Below, one piece after another: positions 49,201 to 60,693 of a stretch of DNA of 64,000 bases. This DNA is from Centropus unirufus. Its lineage: Eukaryota; Chordata; Aves; Cuculiformes; Centropidae. Location of the stretch: positions 2,402,313 through 2,466,312 of the forward strand of contig VYZI01000113.1 of assembly GCA_013397695.1 (NCBI GenBank), in the 5' to 3' direction. The position numbers and the translations under genes are program-made. A model generated the notes under the pieces. The model was given only the letters and a program-made list of their open reading frames with translations. It had not been told where the DNA came from and did not search any database. Position 1 is the first letter of the stretch; each line of letters starts with the position of its first letter.

Positions 49201-50375
49201 TGTAGGCCTGCCTTTCCCTTCCCTGCCTATTGATAGCTCTGAAATTGTGAGTTATCCAAGCACTGCAGGGTTTATTTTCTGTTTTACTGTCTCTCAAGGC
49301 TTGTGTCTATACATAAGAAAATATTATGTATATTTCGTGACAGAACTGAAACCTGCAGAATAGTGGGTAGTAGAAGGAAGAAACTGTGACTGTGATTGTG
49401 GTTTCTTAACCTTTTCAAAAATCGAAATATCAAAGCTGCTCTTATGTCCTGAAGTAGGAAAGAATGAAAGTACTACTACTACCTCATGTAGTACCATGTC
49501 TAATTCAAACACTTCATAAGTAATGTCTTCTTTCAGTGTTAGGTTATGAAACATATTTCAGCACAGATTTTTCATTTCAAGTTTTGGTTGATTTGCTTAC
49601 TGCAAGTCATGCAGCACTGAAGAGACACCAACAAGGACTGAGATAGGTGGATAGCTTCTTTTCCTCCTTTTCTAAGCTGCAGAGAATGCTACTGGTTTTG
49701 TAAAAATGCTACTGGCTACATTGCATTGTCCTGTGCTCCCTAAATGAGATCACCTTCTTTCACCTACTCTTTCTCCAGGAAATACTCTTCTAGTGTTCAG
49801 TAGGAACATTAAATTTTTTTCTTCTTTTTCCATTATGAATTATTTTTTACATAACCTTCTCTGTGGCCCCAATACTGATTACTCTGCAGTCCAGAAAAAC
49901 CCAACACTATGACACACATATCCCCCCTACACCAGACAAAGATCTGAGGAACCTTGTTGCATGGGGGGCAATGGTTTGCCAGCAAAACAAATGCTCACAG
50001 AAAGCTCTAGCTCCAGGTAAGAATAACAGAACTCTTTTCACTAGCCTCATCAAGAATTAGGTCATGCCTCTTGTCTTTACAGAAGCTTGAAAGGAAATAC
50101 TTCCTAATACAGAGAAATTTTCATAAGAAGTAATATGGCTTTCAATATTCCTAGTAGACAAAAAACTATCTGAGCAAATAAAGTCTTGAAAAGAAATGCA
50201 GAATGCTACCTTAGAAACTCCCTTGTATGGGTTTGATAATACTTCAGATCTGATAATATTAATATTTGTCTCCTGTTGAGAACTTAAGTTTCTAGACTCC
50301 AAGGAGGGGGAAAAAGTGCACTTTACTAAATGGCTGTGAAATAGCACTGAGCATCACCAATCTAAGTAATATACC
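43232..50375. other. Long non-coding stretch
   Basis: AT-rich unique sequence. A 115-codon - strand frame at 43645-43992 and others overlapping it have no motif. A palindrome at 45767-45782 is listed separately. A possible 107-bp exon at 46222-46328 was considered and rejected. No transposon was recognised. Confidence 0.45.
45767..45782. repeat. Perfect 16-bp AT-rich palindrome within GAATTATATA repeats
   Basis: GAATTATATATAATTC reads the same on both strands. It lies in a run of TATAGAATTA-type units between about 45752 and 45802 and could extrude as a small cruciform. It is probably a degenerate microsatellite. Confidence 0.8.
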
Positions 50376-50742
50376 AGGTTAAAGGAAGGCTCCACAGAGA
50401 CCTTACAGCATCCTTCTAGTACCTTAAGGGCACCTACAGGAAAGATGGGGAGGGGTCCTTTATCAGGAAGTGCAGTGATAGGATGACAGATAATGGTTTA
50501 AGCTGAAAGATGGGATATTTATATGAGATATTAGGAAGAATTTTTTTACTTTTAGAGTGGTGAGGCACTGGAACAGGTTGCCCAGAGAAGTCATGGATGC
50601 CCCATCCCTGGAAGTGATCAAAGCCAGGTTGGAAAGACTTGAGCAACTTAATCTAGTGAAAGGTGGCCCTGCCTATGGCAGGGGTTTGAGACTAGGTGCT
50701 CTTTAAGGTCCCTTCCAAACCAAACCATTCTATGATTCTATG
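50376..50742 (+). mobile_element. CR1 LINE fragment, 3' end
   Basis: Sense CR1 3' UTR: 'AGGCTCCACAGAGACCTTAC', 'GATGGGGAGGGGTCCTTTAT', 'GGCACTGGAACAGGTTGCCC', 'GATGCCCCATCCCTGG', 'CTTTAAGGTCCCTTCCAAAC' and the terminal 'TTCTATGATTCTATG'. It is well preserved and so is among the younger copies in the window. Confidence 0.95.
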
Positions 50743-50998
50743 TATGTATTCATTAGGCTATATTATTATTTTCTTGTTCTGCTGTGGCATTTTCACAATG
50801 ATTTTCAAAACTGAAGTGATTACTTTTATTCCCATCTTTTAAAAATGTCAGAAATGATGACCGGAGTGCACTTAAACTCTTTTCTGTCTTGGTGAGAACA
50901 CCTAGACTCCATGTCCAGTGGTGGGTCTCAAATGGGTTTTTAAAAATTGTGTCCAGCAGAGTCATGTGAGAAGTATTTGAGCACCCCATCAGAGAAAC

Positions 50999-51362
50999 AG
51001 GATTGAGGGATCTGGGCTCTTTTCATTTGGAGACAAGGGGACTGATCTAGATGAAGGAGTGGTGTCCTTAGTTGCTTGGGGGTGCCTTACAGTGAAAATG
51101 GATCCCAACTCGCTATAAAATGGATCCTGATGTTGGCAAATACCATAACAATCAGCAGTTGCAATTTGAGCAGTGCAGATTGGACGCTAGGAAAATCTTC
51201 ATTGATGTGCTGGAACAGGCTACCAATGGGCCTGTAAAAACTGTCCTTAGAGGCTTCCAGACATGGCTGGTAGAAGCCACAGCTATTCTTGTATAGTATG
51301 GGCCTGGTCCCGCTTCAAGCAGAAAACTGAACTTGATGACTTCCAGAAGTTCTTTCCAAATG
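50999..51362 (+). mobile_element. Old CR1 LINE fragment
   Basis: Diverged sense CR1 blocks: 'GATCTGGGCTCTTTTCATTT', 'CAGATTGGACGCTAGGAAAA', 'GATGTGCTGGAACAGGCTAC', 'AACTTGATGACTTCCAGAAG' and 'TTCTTTCCAA', with the terminal octamers lost or mutated. It lies 257 bp downstream of a younger CR1 in the same orientation. The two differ in age and so are separate insertions. Confidence 0.7.
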
Positions 51363-52641
51363 ACATTTGTGTGAGTACAAAAGTGTAAGAAAGTGTAGTA
51401 TGTATCTGTTATGATCCCAAGTTTTGTAAAAGGTGTGTGATATGATTCATGATGTTTTCCCCAAGCCTTGGTAGAAATTCTGCTTCAAGCACTCTGTAAC
51501 CACATCAGAAGATGGTGTTTACCCCAGACAGAGTGAGGAAGCATACTGAGATCAAAAGATGAGAATACTTTCAGTTTTTTCTCTAGGGATCCTGCTTCAA
51601 AACACCATTCCCTGTAAGCAGATATCCAGCTTAGTTGGCATCATATATTAACTAACAAACTTGGATTTATCATGCAGAAAGGAAGGGGGCTTTGAAGGGT
51701 TTCTACTCTGCGATTGTGAGGACTGATGTCTGAGGAACAGAGCTCAATATAAGTTGGCCTTGCCCTTTCTGATTGATGACTTACGTACTGTGAGAGAAAT
51801 CTATAGTTGTTAGCAAGACTGTTGTGACTGCTTGCAAAGACTGGTTGCTGTGTTCACTGAACTATGCTTTTTTTCTTTTATTCACAGGGGCTATTTTGTT
51901 AATAAGAAATTGACAGCATAATAAATTAATTGCAGCATTTGTCTTCCAAACTGCTGTAGGGTCATGATATGGGTTTCAAATCAGGCTCCCTCAGCTGTAA
52001 AGGGTTATCCATCTCACTTAAAGGCTCACCTTCAACATAGACAAAGGCTAAGCAGAAAGTATCAAAAAACTTAGTTATGACTTATTTCCACCACAAGACT
52101 CGAGACTTTATAAGTTATTAAAAACTTACTGAAATGGTAAACAGCCATCTAACAATACCACACGATCCATTTGCAAGTACAACCTTAAAAGAAGAGTAAA
52201 AAAAAGAGATAAAATTACAAATTAAAACATTTGACAGATGGATGTATATGGATGTCTTATTTCAGACATTCTTAGTCATGGTAAAAACATGGGAATGCAG
52301 CCTAACTCCATTTTTATGTGCTTGAGTGTGAAAAAGTCTTCAGAGCATTTCTCTTTCCATTCTGAGGAGAGGAACAAATTATTCATAGCACTGACAGTAT
52401 TCTAAAATAAAATTAAATTCGAGAATGTATTTTCACAATGGAGTAAGTAACTCCAGAAATATATCTAATAAGTAGAAAAACATGCCATTTTCTAGCAAGT
52501 AAATTTCTTTCTTCTGCCCAGCTGGTAATGGTATCTATCTTTGTCATCTTTGGTTGACTCCTCCAGCTTGGTAACAGATTTAAAAATGCACCTTTTCACA
52601 CCTCCTACCCCTGCTGACCTGTTCTAGCTGCTCACTGTTTG

Positions 52642-52686
<45 letters not shown>

Positions 52687-55489
52687 TTCAGCATTGTCTG
52701 AATACCCAACCCCCTCATTATATTTAGCAATCATCACTATATATCAAGCATACCACACCTTTCTTGTCTTAAAAATAGCTGGATCATCCCTTCTATCCAA
52801 GCACCTCTACTACTCATTTCCACTGGCAGTCTCACTAACTGCAGTGTTTCCTCCCTCCAGGGCCCATGGCTTTTCCAGCTGCCTTTCCAGCTGCCTTTCC
52901 TGAAACTGACTTCACCCACACTTCAACACCTCCTTCCTAGTCAAGCCTCACAAAACTCATTCTCCTCTTGCTGCTCAGTGCATCTTCCAAAGGGTGCTAA
53001 TCCACTAACCAACAGGAAGGTAACTTCTGTTAAAAGTGGGCTCTGGATTTTGCAAAATTCATAAGTTTCCATTTCTTTTGTTTCAATGTTGCAGAGTTGT
53101 CTCTAGCCAAATAATCTAGAAGATGTTTGCTGTTATGAATGTCAGAAGTAAAAACTGGAGTCTGTGCAGCAGTGGTAATTTTGCAATTAATAGGATGCGT
53201 ATTTTGCCTCAGCTACCAGTTTTGTCTTTCATAATTTACCTTCTGCTTCAGAAAAATGCTCAGCTAGTAGCTTTAATCCTGTTTTAGTTATTTGCTCTTT
53301 GATATTCTCTACATCATGAGTAGCACCTCAAATGTTATTCATTTCTTTACCTCCTTCCTGGCCACAATCAGCAGCTATGCACTTAGCTGAACTTGATGCA
53401 GACAGGGACAGAAATTCATTCCTCCTCTCAGGAACTAATTTCTTTTCAGTTCTCCAATAGATAGATGGGAGCAGCAGTATGTTCTGACATCCACACTGAT
53501 GTAGATGAGTGGGAGAGTGCAGGGAATGAGATTCTGTTGTACATATATTTTCAGAGTCACATGTCATTCTGTCACATAAGCTGGTGTCCCACTCCCATGA
53601 TTTTTTGGGAGGTACCAGATGCTGTAGGCAAGACCTCTCTAATATCCCTTGGTAAGTGATGTAGGACATCAGGGTCCAGCTGGCAGGCACCAGGCTGGAT
53701 CTTGGCTGTTGGCTAGCTCTGTCTACACCTAGCGTATGGAAGGGATGATAGGTGCACGGAACCAGGAAAACCCTTCATGGCAGCAGAAAAAAAGTAATTT
53801 GGGGGAGCTGCAGCAATGCGGACTATCCTTTGCAAAAACCTTATTACTACTGCCGAAACAGCGAGTGAGTGTCCAGAAGCTTGTTATTTCTTTTAAATGT
53901 GTATCCTTGTGAACAAAGATACGGAAAATCTTTACATAGCTTCTTGAAACCAAGATCAGATTTAGGCTGACCTAGACCCTGGTAAAGATAAAGTAATCTC
54001 TGGGATGGTCCAGATAATTTAGTGGTGGTTTTTCATTCTGACACTTTCATACTAAACCTAGAGCCAGAAGAGGTGATTTTGCAAGCAACAGGGAATTTGC
54101 AGCTTTGGTTCAAGGTATGCAGTGCACTTCTTGTCATATCTGCTTGTTCTTCCAGCAGGTGTCCTCAAGACGGGGCTCAGCAGCTTCAGTGCTGTAAAGT
54201 TCCCACTTTGACAGGCAGGAGGAAGCTTGCCAGGGTTGTGGCTGTGGAACCACGCCAACCTCCATCAAGATTAATGAGGCCTGCGGGTGTGCAGGGGCTA
54301 GCAAGAATAGAATGAGGCAACACCCGCATGCAAATGATAAACAGATAAAATAACGGTTCAGTGAAAAGTAATAAAGACAAATTATTCGGTACTCTTCTGC
54401 TTCATTTTGGGGGGAGTTTATGGTGCATTTGCTGTTCATCAATTTTATCATACCTCAAAGGCTTATAATACTTTTTTTTCCAGTTTGACTGGATCTATTT
54501 CCTCGTTTAATCACAAATGCTATTCAGCTGTGTGTGGATTTTAAGCTCTGGGCAAATCCGTCAAATATACCAGAACAATTTGTTTGTTTAAAGCAAAATC
54601 TCTGAGAATCCTGTGAGGCAGGAATCTCTGCAGAATGAGGTCTTTGCTCCAGATTTTGTGTAGTGCTGAGGAACACCCCAACTCTGACCAGCAAACAGCA
54701 AATATGGAACAAATGTCCTGGATCTTATATTTCCAATCATAGCAGTTCATGTTGATTAGAAAGACACCTTGGACTGGACTCCAGGAGGAGAGTAGAGTTG
54801 ACAAACTGTAGTGGCTCTGCTCTCCCTAGGCCACTCTCAGTTCTCAGGCAAGCCAGGCATGTTTCAGGAGAAAATTCCCATTATGTCCTTGCCCAGATCA
54901 CAGCCTGAGCTGGACAATACCAGAAGTGTACAATCTGGAATGTCTTGGAATTGTACAGCTGGTAGACAGTACCAGAATTAACTAACACAAACTGTGGCCA
55001 GAATGGAAAAATACTGACGTAGGCTGTTACCAGCACCTCCCCTCGAGCTGGGACAACTCTCAGGGCAGATTTCTCAAGATTCGAAGATTGTACACTAACA
55101 AAAGTCAACAAAGGAGTAAGATTTAGTGGGGATTCAAAGATCATTCACTAATGCAGACACATGATGAGGGCTTCTTGAGACTCAACGATCATCTGTTGAT
55201 GAGTGCCAATGCGTTAAAAGTGACTAATACTCTAAACTCAAGAAGAGGGAAATTTTTGCCATAGGTTAACCTCTGTGTGTCTGTATGTTTATATCTTTAT
55301 GCGTGTGCATGCCTGTGTGTGTGATATAATTTAGGAAACCCTGCACTAATTCTTATCTGAGCCCTGCCATTCTCAAATCTTTAATTAAGTCACTGTCACA
55401 GTTGTAGTAAATTCCTTTGAATCACTTTGTAAACTGGCATTCTTACACCATCACATTAAATCCGCTTTTGCTGATGTCTCCTATCAGTG
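51363..55489. other. Non-coding stretch, possibly with retroviral leader-like repeats at the right
   Basis: Mostly unique sequence. It holds the (TTA)15 microsatellite at 52643-52687 and a 12-bp tandem (TTTCCAGCTGCC, twice) near 52872-52895. Between about 55070 and 55205 a degenerate motif of the type GATTCAAAGATCATTCACTA recurs three times about 50-57 bp apart, just upstream of the gag-like remnant. The frames at 53328-53690 and 54022-54451 have no recognisable motif. Nothing else was seen. Confidence 0.4.
52643..52687 (+). repeat. (TTA)15 microsatellite
   Basis: Uninterrupted TTA trinucleotides for 45 bp. Pure arrays of this length are usually polymorphic in copy number. Confidence 0.97.
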
Positions 55490-56115
55490 AAATATTGTCA
55501 TAGTTGGAAGAATAGCAAGTTGTATAATCAATTCCTTACAAAAGCACAGTATCCACCCAAATCCTGTGTTCCCAGAAGAAGGGGACAATAATAATTGGCA
55601 TGACCAAGAAGATGTAAAGAAGCAACTAAATGCTGCAAGATGTTCCACTAAGGATGAGCAAGATAAAGGTATAATTTGCAAAATGTTAGGAACATGCCTA
55701 GAAGCCACCTGTCTGTATTGGACAAAGTATAATAGGCAGAGACAAGATCTGAGAAAGGAAATAAAAGGCAGGAAGGAAGCTGAGTTATTACTGCCCTGCA
55801 AACTGAACAGCTACAGAAGCAGTTACAGGGAAAAAAAAAAAAAAAAAAGATTAAAACAACAGAGGTTGAAAAAAAGATTGAGATTATGTGGCTCTTGCAT
55901 ACCCCTAATCCCATGCAAATTAGGAATTTAATAGTGTCCACAGAGGACTGGAATGGTGATATTTGGGGTGATCCTGATGACTATGATGAGGCAAATGTTG
56001 ACCTCTTGTTCCCTTCAGATTCCTCTGAATATAAGGCTAGACTCATCATAAAAGTAGAATATATTCTGATTGTACTTGGTCCTCGACAACATCCAGTGAC
56101 CTTTTTTAAACATAC
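55490..56115 (+). mobile_element. Probable endogenous-retrovirus gag-like remnant
   Basis: The + strand is open for over 130 codons (from about 55510 to 55929), with a polar, lysine-rich composition. After an A18 run at 55831-55848 the sense frame appears to shift, and a second frame (about 55850-56110) continues with an acidic cluster, DPDDYDEANVD, followed by a basic, proline-containing part. A charged, coiled-coil-like region, then an acidic linker, is a layout seen in gag polyproteins of avian endogenous retroviruses. The assignment is by overall impression only, because no capsid or zinc-knuckle motif is present. The remnant is cut on the right by a CR1 fragment. No LTR pair flanks it. 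It is non-functional. It could also be another retroelement or an unknown pseudogene. Confidence 0.38.
55831..55848 (+). repeat. A18 homopolymer within the gag-like remnant
   Basis: Eighteen consecutive A residues lie in what was lysine-coding sequence. The probable ancestral frame differs on the two sides, so slippage here likely caused the frameshift. It is also a plausible sequencing-error site. Confidence 0.85.
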
Positions 56116-56129
56116 AAAAGTACAGATTT

Positions 56130-56550
56130 TCATCTCCATTCAGAGATGGAGCATCTCTGCTATGAGTTCAGGCTGTGAGAGATGGGGCTGTTCAGCCTAG
56201 AGAAGCGAAAGCTCTGGGGAGACCTTGTAAAAACCTTCCAGTGCATGAAAAGAGCATACAAGAAAGATGGGGAAGAACTTTTTACAAGGGTGTGTCATGA
56301 TAGGATGAAAATGACTTTAAATAGGAGAGAAAAAGATTTAATCTGGACATTAGGAAGGTATTTCTCACAATGAAGGTCTTGAGACAGTGGAACAGAATAC
56401 CCAGGGAAGTGGATGCCCCTTCCCTGGCACTGTTCAAGGCCAGGTTTTATTGAGCCTTGAGCAGCCTGGTCTGGGACAAGGTGTCCCTGCCCATGGCAGG
56501 AGTGCTGGAACTAGATGATCTTTAATGACCCTTTCAACCTGTTTCTAAAG
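56130..56550 (+). mobile_element. CR1 LINE fragment, 3' end
   Basis: Sense CR1 3' UTR blocks: 'GGGGCTGTTCAGCCTAGAG', 'AAGCTCTGGGGAGACCTTG', 'CTGGACATTAGGAAGGTATT', 'GTGGAACAGAATACCCAGGG', 'GGTGTCCCTGCCCATGGC' and a decayed end, 'CCCTTTCAACCTGTTTCTAA', without clean octamers. It directly abuts the gag-like remnant. The frames at 56182-56373 belong to it. Confidence 0.93.
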
Positions 56551-59500
56551 TCCCAAAAGTAAAACAGTTGATCTATAAAGCAATGCATGCCTTTTTGCCA
56601 CTTAGCTCTTGCTGTTTTCTGTTGCTGGGAGGTTTTCCAAATCAATTTTGAAAAGAAGATAAGACAGGGCCTATTAGAAGATAATATTAAATATCCCTCA
56701 CTCTAGTTTTCATAGTCTTTCAAGGAGAAGGAAAAGGACAACTAGTTTCCTTTGCTTGGGGCCAGATCTCTTTTGCTTGCCTGGAATTCCTGAGACAAAG
56801 ACAACAAAGCATTAATTTTGCACTGATATCAGTGGACTGAAAATGTGACAGTAGCATGGATTGCAAGGAGAGAAAGTAAGAATGCAAACTTGTAAACCTT
56901 AGCTCTCTCATATCTGGATCTTCTCTTTGAGTAACTTAGTCTGTGTTGGCAAGAAGTTCTGAGATCTTACTATCAGTGAAATAAAGGTAACATGAGCTAG
57001 AAAATATGTTATGTTATATTAGACAAGATCAAACTAGCTAGGATCAAACAAATAGTCCAGGGCAGATTAAATTCTATAACCAACAGGAGATTAGGTTAGG
57101 AGCGCTGGACTATGTGGAGTAGATAGCTCTGAAAAAGCCACTTCTGAGTAATGTGCAGGACATTTTGCACCTTTTAAAAAGTTAACAAAAATAAATCCTT
57201 CATTTTTAGTTGCTAAAGTTCTGTAGCCATGACAAAGACTCATGAGATCCTAGAATACACAAGGGGAGGCATTTTCAGTAAATGGAAGCTGTTAAAGACA
57301 CTATGTAAGCTCTAGTGAAACCTTATATGAAAAGTGGGTACTGTACTTGTTATTCAAAACATTAATTCACTCTGAAATAATTGCAGAAAAAAATAAGTAT
57401 GGAGAGGAGGGAAATTCTTAGTCTTGTATATAAGAAGCTGGAATTATCTTACATTCACTGTAGTAGGGAAATATATATCAATCAGTAGAATAATAAAGCA
57501 GGATCTTTTAAGAAAAAGATATATCTGATATATGACAGCAGCACAGAGGCTGTCTTAGGTCACTTGGGAGATCCAGCCTAATATTCTTGATATACTTCTT
57601 TTCCATGGAGATGACCATCTTCCACAGTCACAGTTTGAAGTAGCCATATGCTGAAATATAATACTGGGCTGGAGGAAGGACTCAGTATCCGGCCCAGGTT
57701 AAGGAGAAGATACTCAACACCTTGCAGACGTATAATCACAATATAACATGGGTCATGTATAGGTTCTTTTTCTGTTTTTTGTCAGAATTTCACAGGTTTA
57801 TTTAGTGCATATTTCCATCAGTCATACTCAATAAAAATAAATACATTTTTTATTAATGTACAATATCTGAACTTTCCCCTGCAGTTAGTTTCGCTGGTTC
57901 AAAAATTTAAATGTTTTTTTCTTCTTAAGAAAAATTAAAGAATAAGGTTGGCAGAAATTAAGTCAATTAATATGCTATACTAGCCATGAGTGCCTGTATT
58001 TTAATGCTTTAAGCTCACTGCAGCATGTGTTCACTGAAATCTAAACAAATCCTTGGAAGCTGACATTTTCACAACTGCTGATGTTTGCGCTAATGTACTT
58101 TGCATTAGTTTGCTACAGCTGGAGATCTTGATTCACAAACATGAAAAGAATCAAACTGATTTTCCTCCCTTCCTTCTCTTCCTTCTTTCCTTCTTTCCTT
58201 CTTTCCTTCTTTCCTTCCTTCCTTCCTTCCTACTTATAAGCCCTTTTGAATCACAGTGTAAAATTGTGGACCAGCAGAAAAATGCTGGCTGTGGAATATG
58301 AGACATATGGACTATTGCACAGAAAATTAGACAAAACAGTTGTTAATTCCTTGCCAATACAGAGGCCAGATTGAAATGTATGTTTACACAGAGGACTGAG
58401 AGACTATATATCCAATATTTAAAGTCTCCACGGATGTTATGAAAATGGCTAACTTCTCAGGATCTGAATTCCAGATCTCAACAAAGCATTTCAGCTTCAA
58501 GATTTTTCCTGAAATAAAGTAGGCACCTAAACAGAAGTTAAGACTACAGATATTGTATTGAATCTGGGCCATGATATACTTTTTTCCTTTATCCTCAGTG
58601 TTGTTCAGGGTGACAGGGCAGAAAGCTCTCGCTGAGATCCTTTCCAGTCCCATCAAATGCTTGAAGAAACATTGGAAACTATTGTGCAGTAGAAAACTAC
58701 TGTAGAGCCAGTTCTCATTAGTCTCTGAGGATAAAATGGGAGAAGGACAGGTAGGGGAAGATTAAAGAGAAAATAACAAATGCAAGACTGGTGCCTTTGC
58801 AGGTTGATTGCAACAGAAATACAGAAGGGTGCCTGCAATACCGGTAATCAAGCTAAACATAAAATGTGGGAGGAAAATCTATTTGCTTTTCTACAAATAA
58901 AAAGAGTTGTTTATTTTATTTGAGTATATGTAACAACAGAAATAACAATAATTTTACGCACATAATGGCAAGGACACTTTCTGTACTGTCCCCCAATTAT
59001 TTTGTTCACATCCTATCTGTTGCCAGCCAAAGAAATTAATGACCCTGTCCTATAGTTACAGCTCCTGTTGACACTATACAGAAGACATCTCCAGAGCAGA
59101 AAATCTGTGCTACTCCAGGTTCCCTCTTTCTGGAAGGAGTTCCTTCACCCTTCTGCAAGGACCAGAGGCAGCAAAGCTGAGCACCCCCTGACAACACTTC
59201 TGACAGAGGAAGAGAGGAACAGGCTTCTAGGATCCAGGATCAAGATCACATCTCTTTGGCAGGCACCGACTGACCACAACTACTGCACATGAAACTGCCA
59301 CTTTTGGTTATTTTGAGGAATTTTCAACACCCGCAGGGACATAGCTCCAAGTTTGTAACTTTTGCTTTCAAGATCTCACAGTTTTCAGAGGGCATAACTT
59401 CTGTTCCTTTAATGATATGGATATTTTTCACACTGATGCAGCAGACAAGTGCGTGTTCTTTTTGCCTGAATCAGGTAAAGATTTATCTTAGACTTATGTG

Positions 59501-59664
59501 ACTTAGACAGCCACAGTGTCAAGATACATCCTAAATCTATTCCTCAGCTTTATCTTGACCCAGCATATGTCAGTGTATTTTAGATTGATTAATCAGAATT
59601 CCTCAAGCATTTTATCCTGTCTAATAACAAAATCATCCATCTTATGTCTGTAAAATATTCTCTC
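56551..59664. other. Non-coding stretch
   Basis: AT-rich unique sequence with the polypyrimidine tract at 58160-58231. A 74-codon + frame at 59068-59292 has a charged, protein-like composition (for example LTEEERNRLLGSRIK) but no splice sites or known domain. It may be a retroelement scrap. Nothing else was recognised. Confidence 0.45.
58160..58231 (+). repeat. 72-nt pure pyrimidine tract, (CTTT/CCTT)n
   Basis: Every base from 58160 to 58231 is C or T, with regular TTCCTTCT and TTCC units in the right part (58185-58230). Mirror-symmetric polypurine-polypyrimidine tracts can form triplex (H-DNA) and are length-variable. Confidence 0.95.
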
Positions 59665-59844
59665 TGTACTGGATTTGCATGGCAAGGTTTTGGCAGGAGG
59701 GGGACTACAGGGAGGACTTCTGTGAGAAGCTGCTAGAAGCTGCCCCTGTGTTTGACGGAGCCCACAGCAGCCCACTCCAAGGTGGACCCACAGCTGACCA
59801 AGGCCAAGCCCATTAGCAGTGGTGATGGTGCCTCTTTGCTAATG

Positions 59845-59853
59845 TATTTAAGA
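59845..59853 (+). promoter_or_regulatory. TATA-like box of the ERV LTR
   Basis: TATTTAAGA lies about 180 bp into the LTR, where the family has its core promoter. It implies transcription to the right. Whether it is still active is unknown. Confidence 0.55.
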
Positions 59854-59989
59854 AGGAAAACAAACCTGCTGTGCAAGAATGGTTAGGAGAGAGGGGTAAG
59901 ATGCCTCTGCAGAGTGTGATGGGCGCCATGGTGCGGCAGGCTGTCCTGCAGGCCATCCAGGTGGAGCGCTACTCAACTGCAGCTCATGG

Positions 59990-60200
59990 AGGACCCCACA
60001 CTGGAGCAGGTGAATGCCCAAAGGAGGCTGGGAAGCCTACACTGGAGTAGGCTCCTGGCAGGACCTATTGACCCATGGAGAGAGAGGAGCCCATGCTGGA
60101 GCAGGTTTGCAGGCAGGACTTGTTACCCACACTAGAACTGTATGCTCCTGAAAGACTGCACTCTGTGGAAGGGACCTATTCTGGAGCAGTTTGTGAAGAG
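59990..60200 (+). repeat. Degenerate tandem repeats inside the LTR (CTGGAGCAG units)
   Basis: CTGGAGCAG or close variants recur at about 60002, 60049 (CTGGAGTAG), 60095 and 60181, each preceded by CCCACAC/CCCATG-type sequence, with spacing of about 40-50 bp. The array fills the transcribed part of the LTR and is a feature of this family. Confidence 0.7.
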
Positions 60201-60506
60201 CATTAGTTCATGGGAAGCACACAAGTTGGGGAAGTTCATGGAGAACTCTCTCCCATGGGAGGACCACCACATTAGAGCAAGGGAAAAGCGTGAGGATTCC
60301 TCCCTCTGGGGAGGAAGAAACAGCAGAGACAATGTGTGATGAGCGGACTGCAACCCTCATTCCCCATCCCCCTATGCTGCACAGAGGGAGAAGGCAGAGA
60401 AAATCAGGAGTAGAGTTAACCCTAGGAAGAAGGGTTGTGCGGGAAGAAGGTGTTTTTAAGATTTGGGATTTTTTTTTCCTCATTATTCTAGTCTGATATG
60501 ATTGGT

Positions 60507-60512
60507 GATAAA
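60507..60512 (+). terminator. Degenerate polyadenylation signal of the LTR (GATAAA)
   Basis: GATAAATTAAAC stands where related copies carry an AATAAA-type signal. The first base is changed, which probably weakens it. Confidence 0.4.
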
Positions 60513-60693
60513 TTAAACTGATTTCCTCAAGTTGAATCTCTTTTTTCCAATGACAGTAATTAGTGATTTATCCCTGTCCTTTTCTCGAACTATAAGCCTT
60601 TTGTTCCAATTTCTCTTCCCTGTCAAGGTGAAGACAGGGAGGGATAGAGTGGCTCTGGTGGACACCTGGCATTCAGCAAGGGTCAACCCACCA

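Larger units (their letters stand above)
59665..60693 (+). mobile_element. Solo LTR of an avian endogenous retrovirus
   Basis: About 1,030 bp begin TGTACTGGATTTGCATGGC and end near GGTCAACCCACCA (60693), giving TG...CA ends. Known parts of this avian LTR family, recalled from memory, appear in order: 'GAGAAGCTGCTAGAAGCTGC', 'GTATTTAAGAAGG' (promoter), repeated 'CTGGAGCAG' units, 'GTGTTTTTAAGATTTGGGAT', 'GATAAATTAAACTGATTTCC', and the tail 'GTGGACACCTGGCATTCAGC'. No internal retroviral region adjoins either end, so it is a solo LTR left by recombination. A 4-5 bp target duplication is not clear: TCTC on the left against CGTC or TCTG on the right. The exact family name cannot be given without a repeat library. 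Orientation is +, from the order of TATA and polyadenylation signals. Confidence 0.8.

Noticed and set aside
53465..53651. Possible 187-bp + strand exon ending at the donor CCTTG/GTAAGTGA
   Set aside because: An in-frame stop lies immediately upstream of the acceptor-like site, the acceptor is poor, a longer frame runs on the opposite strand, and no partner exon was found.
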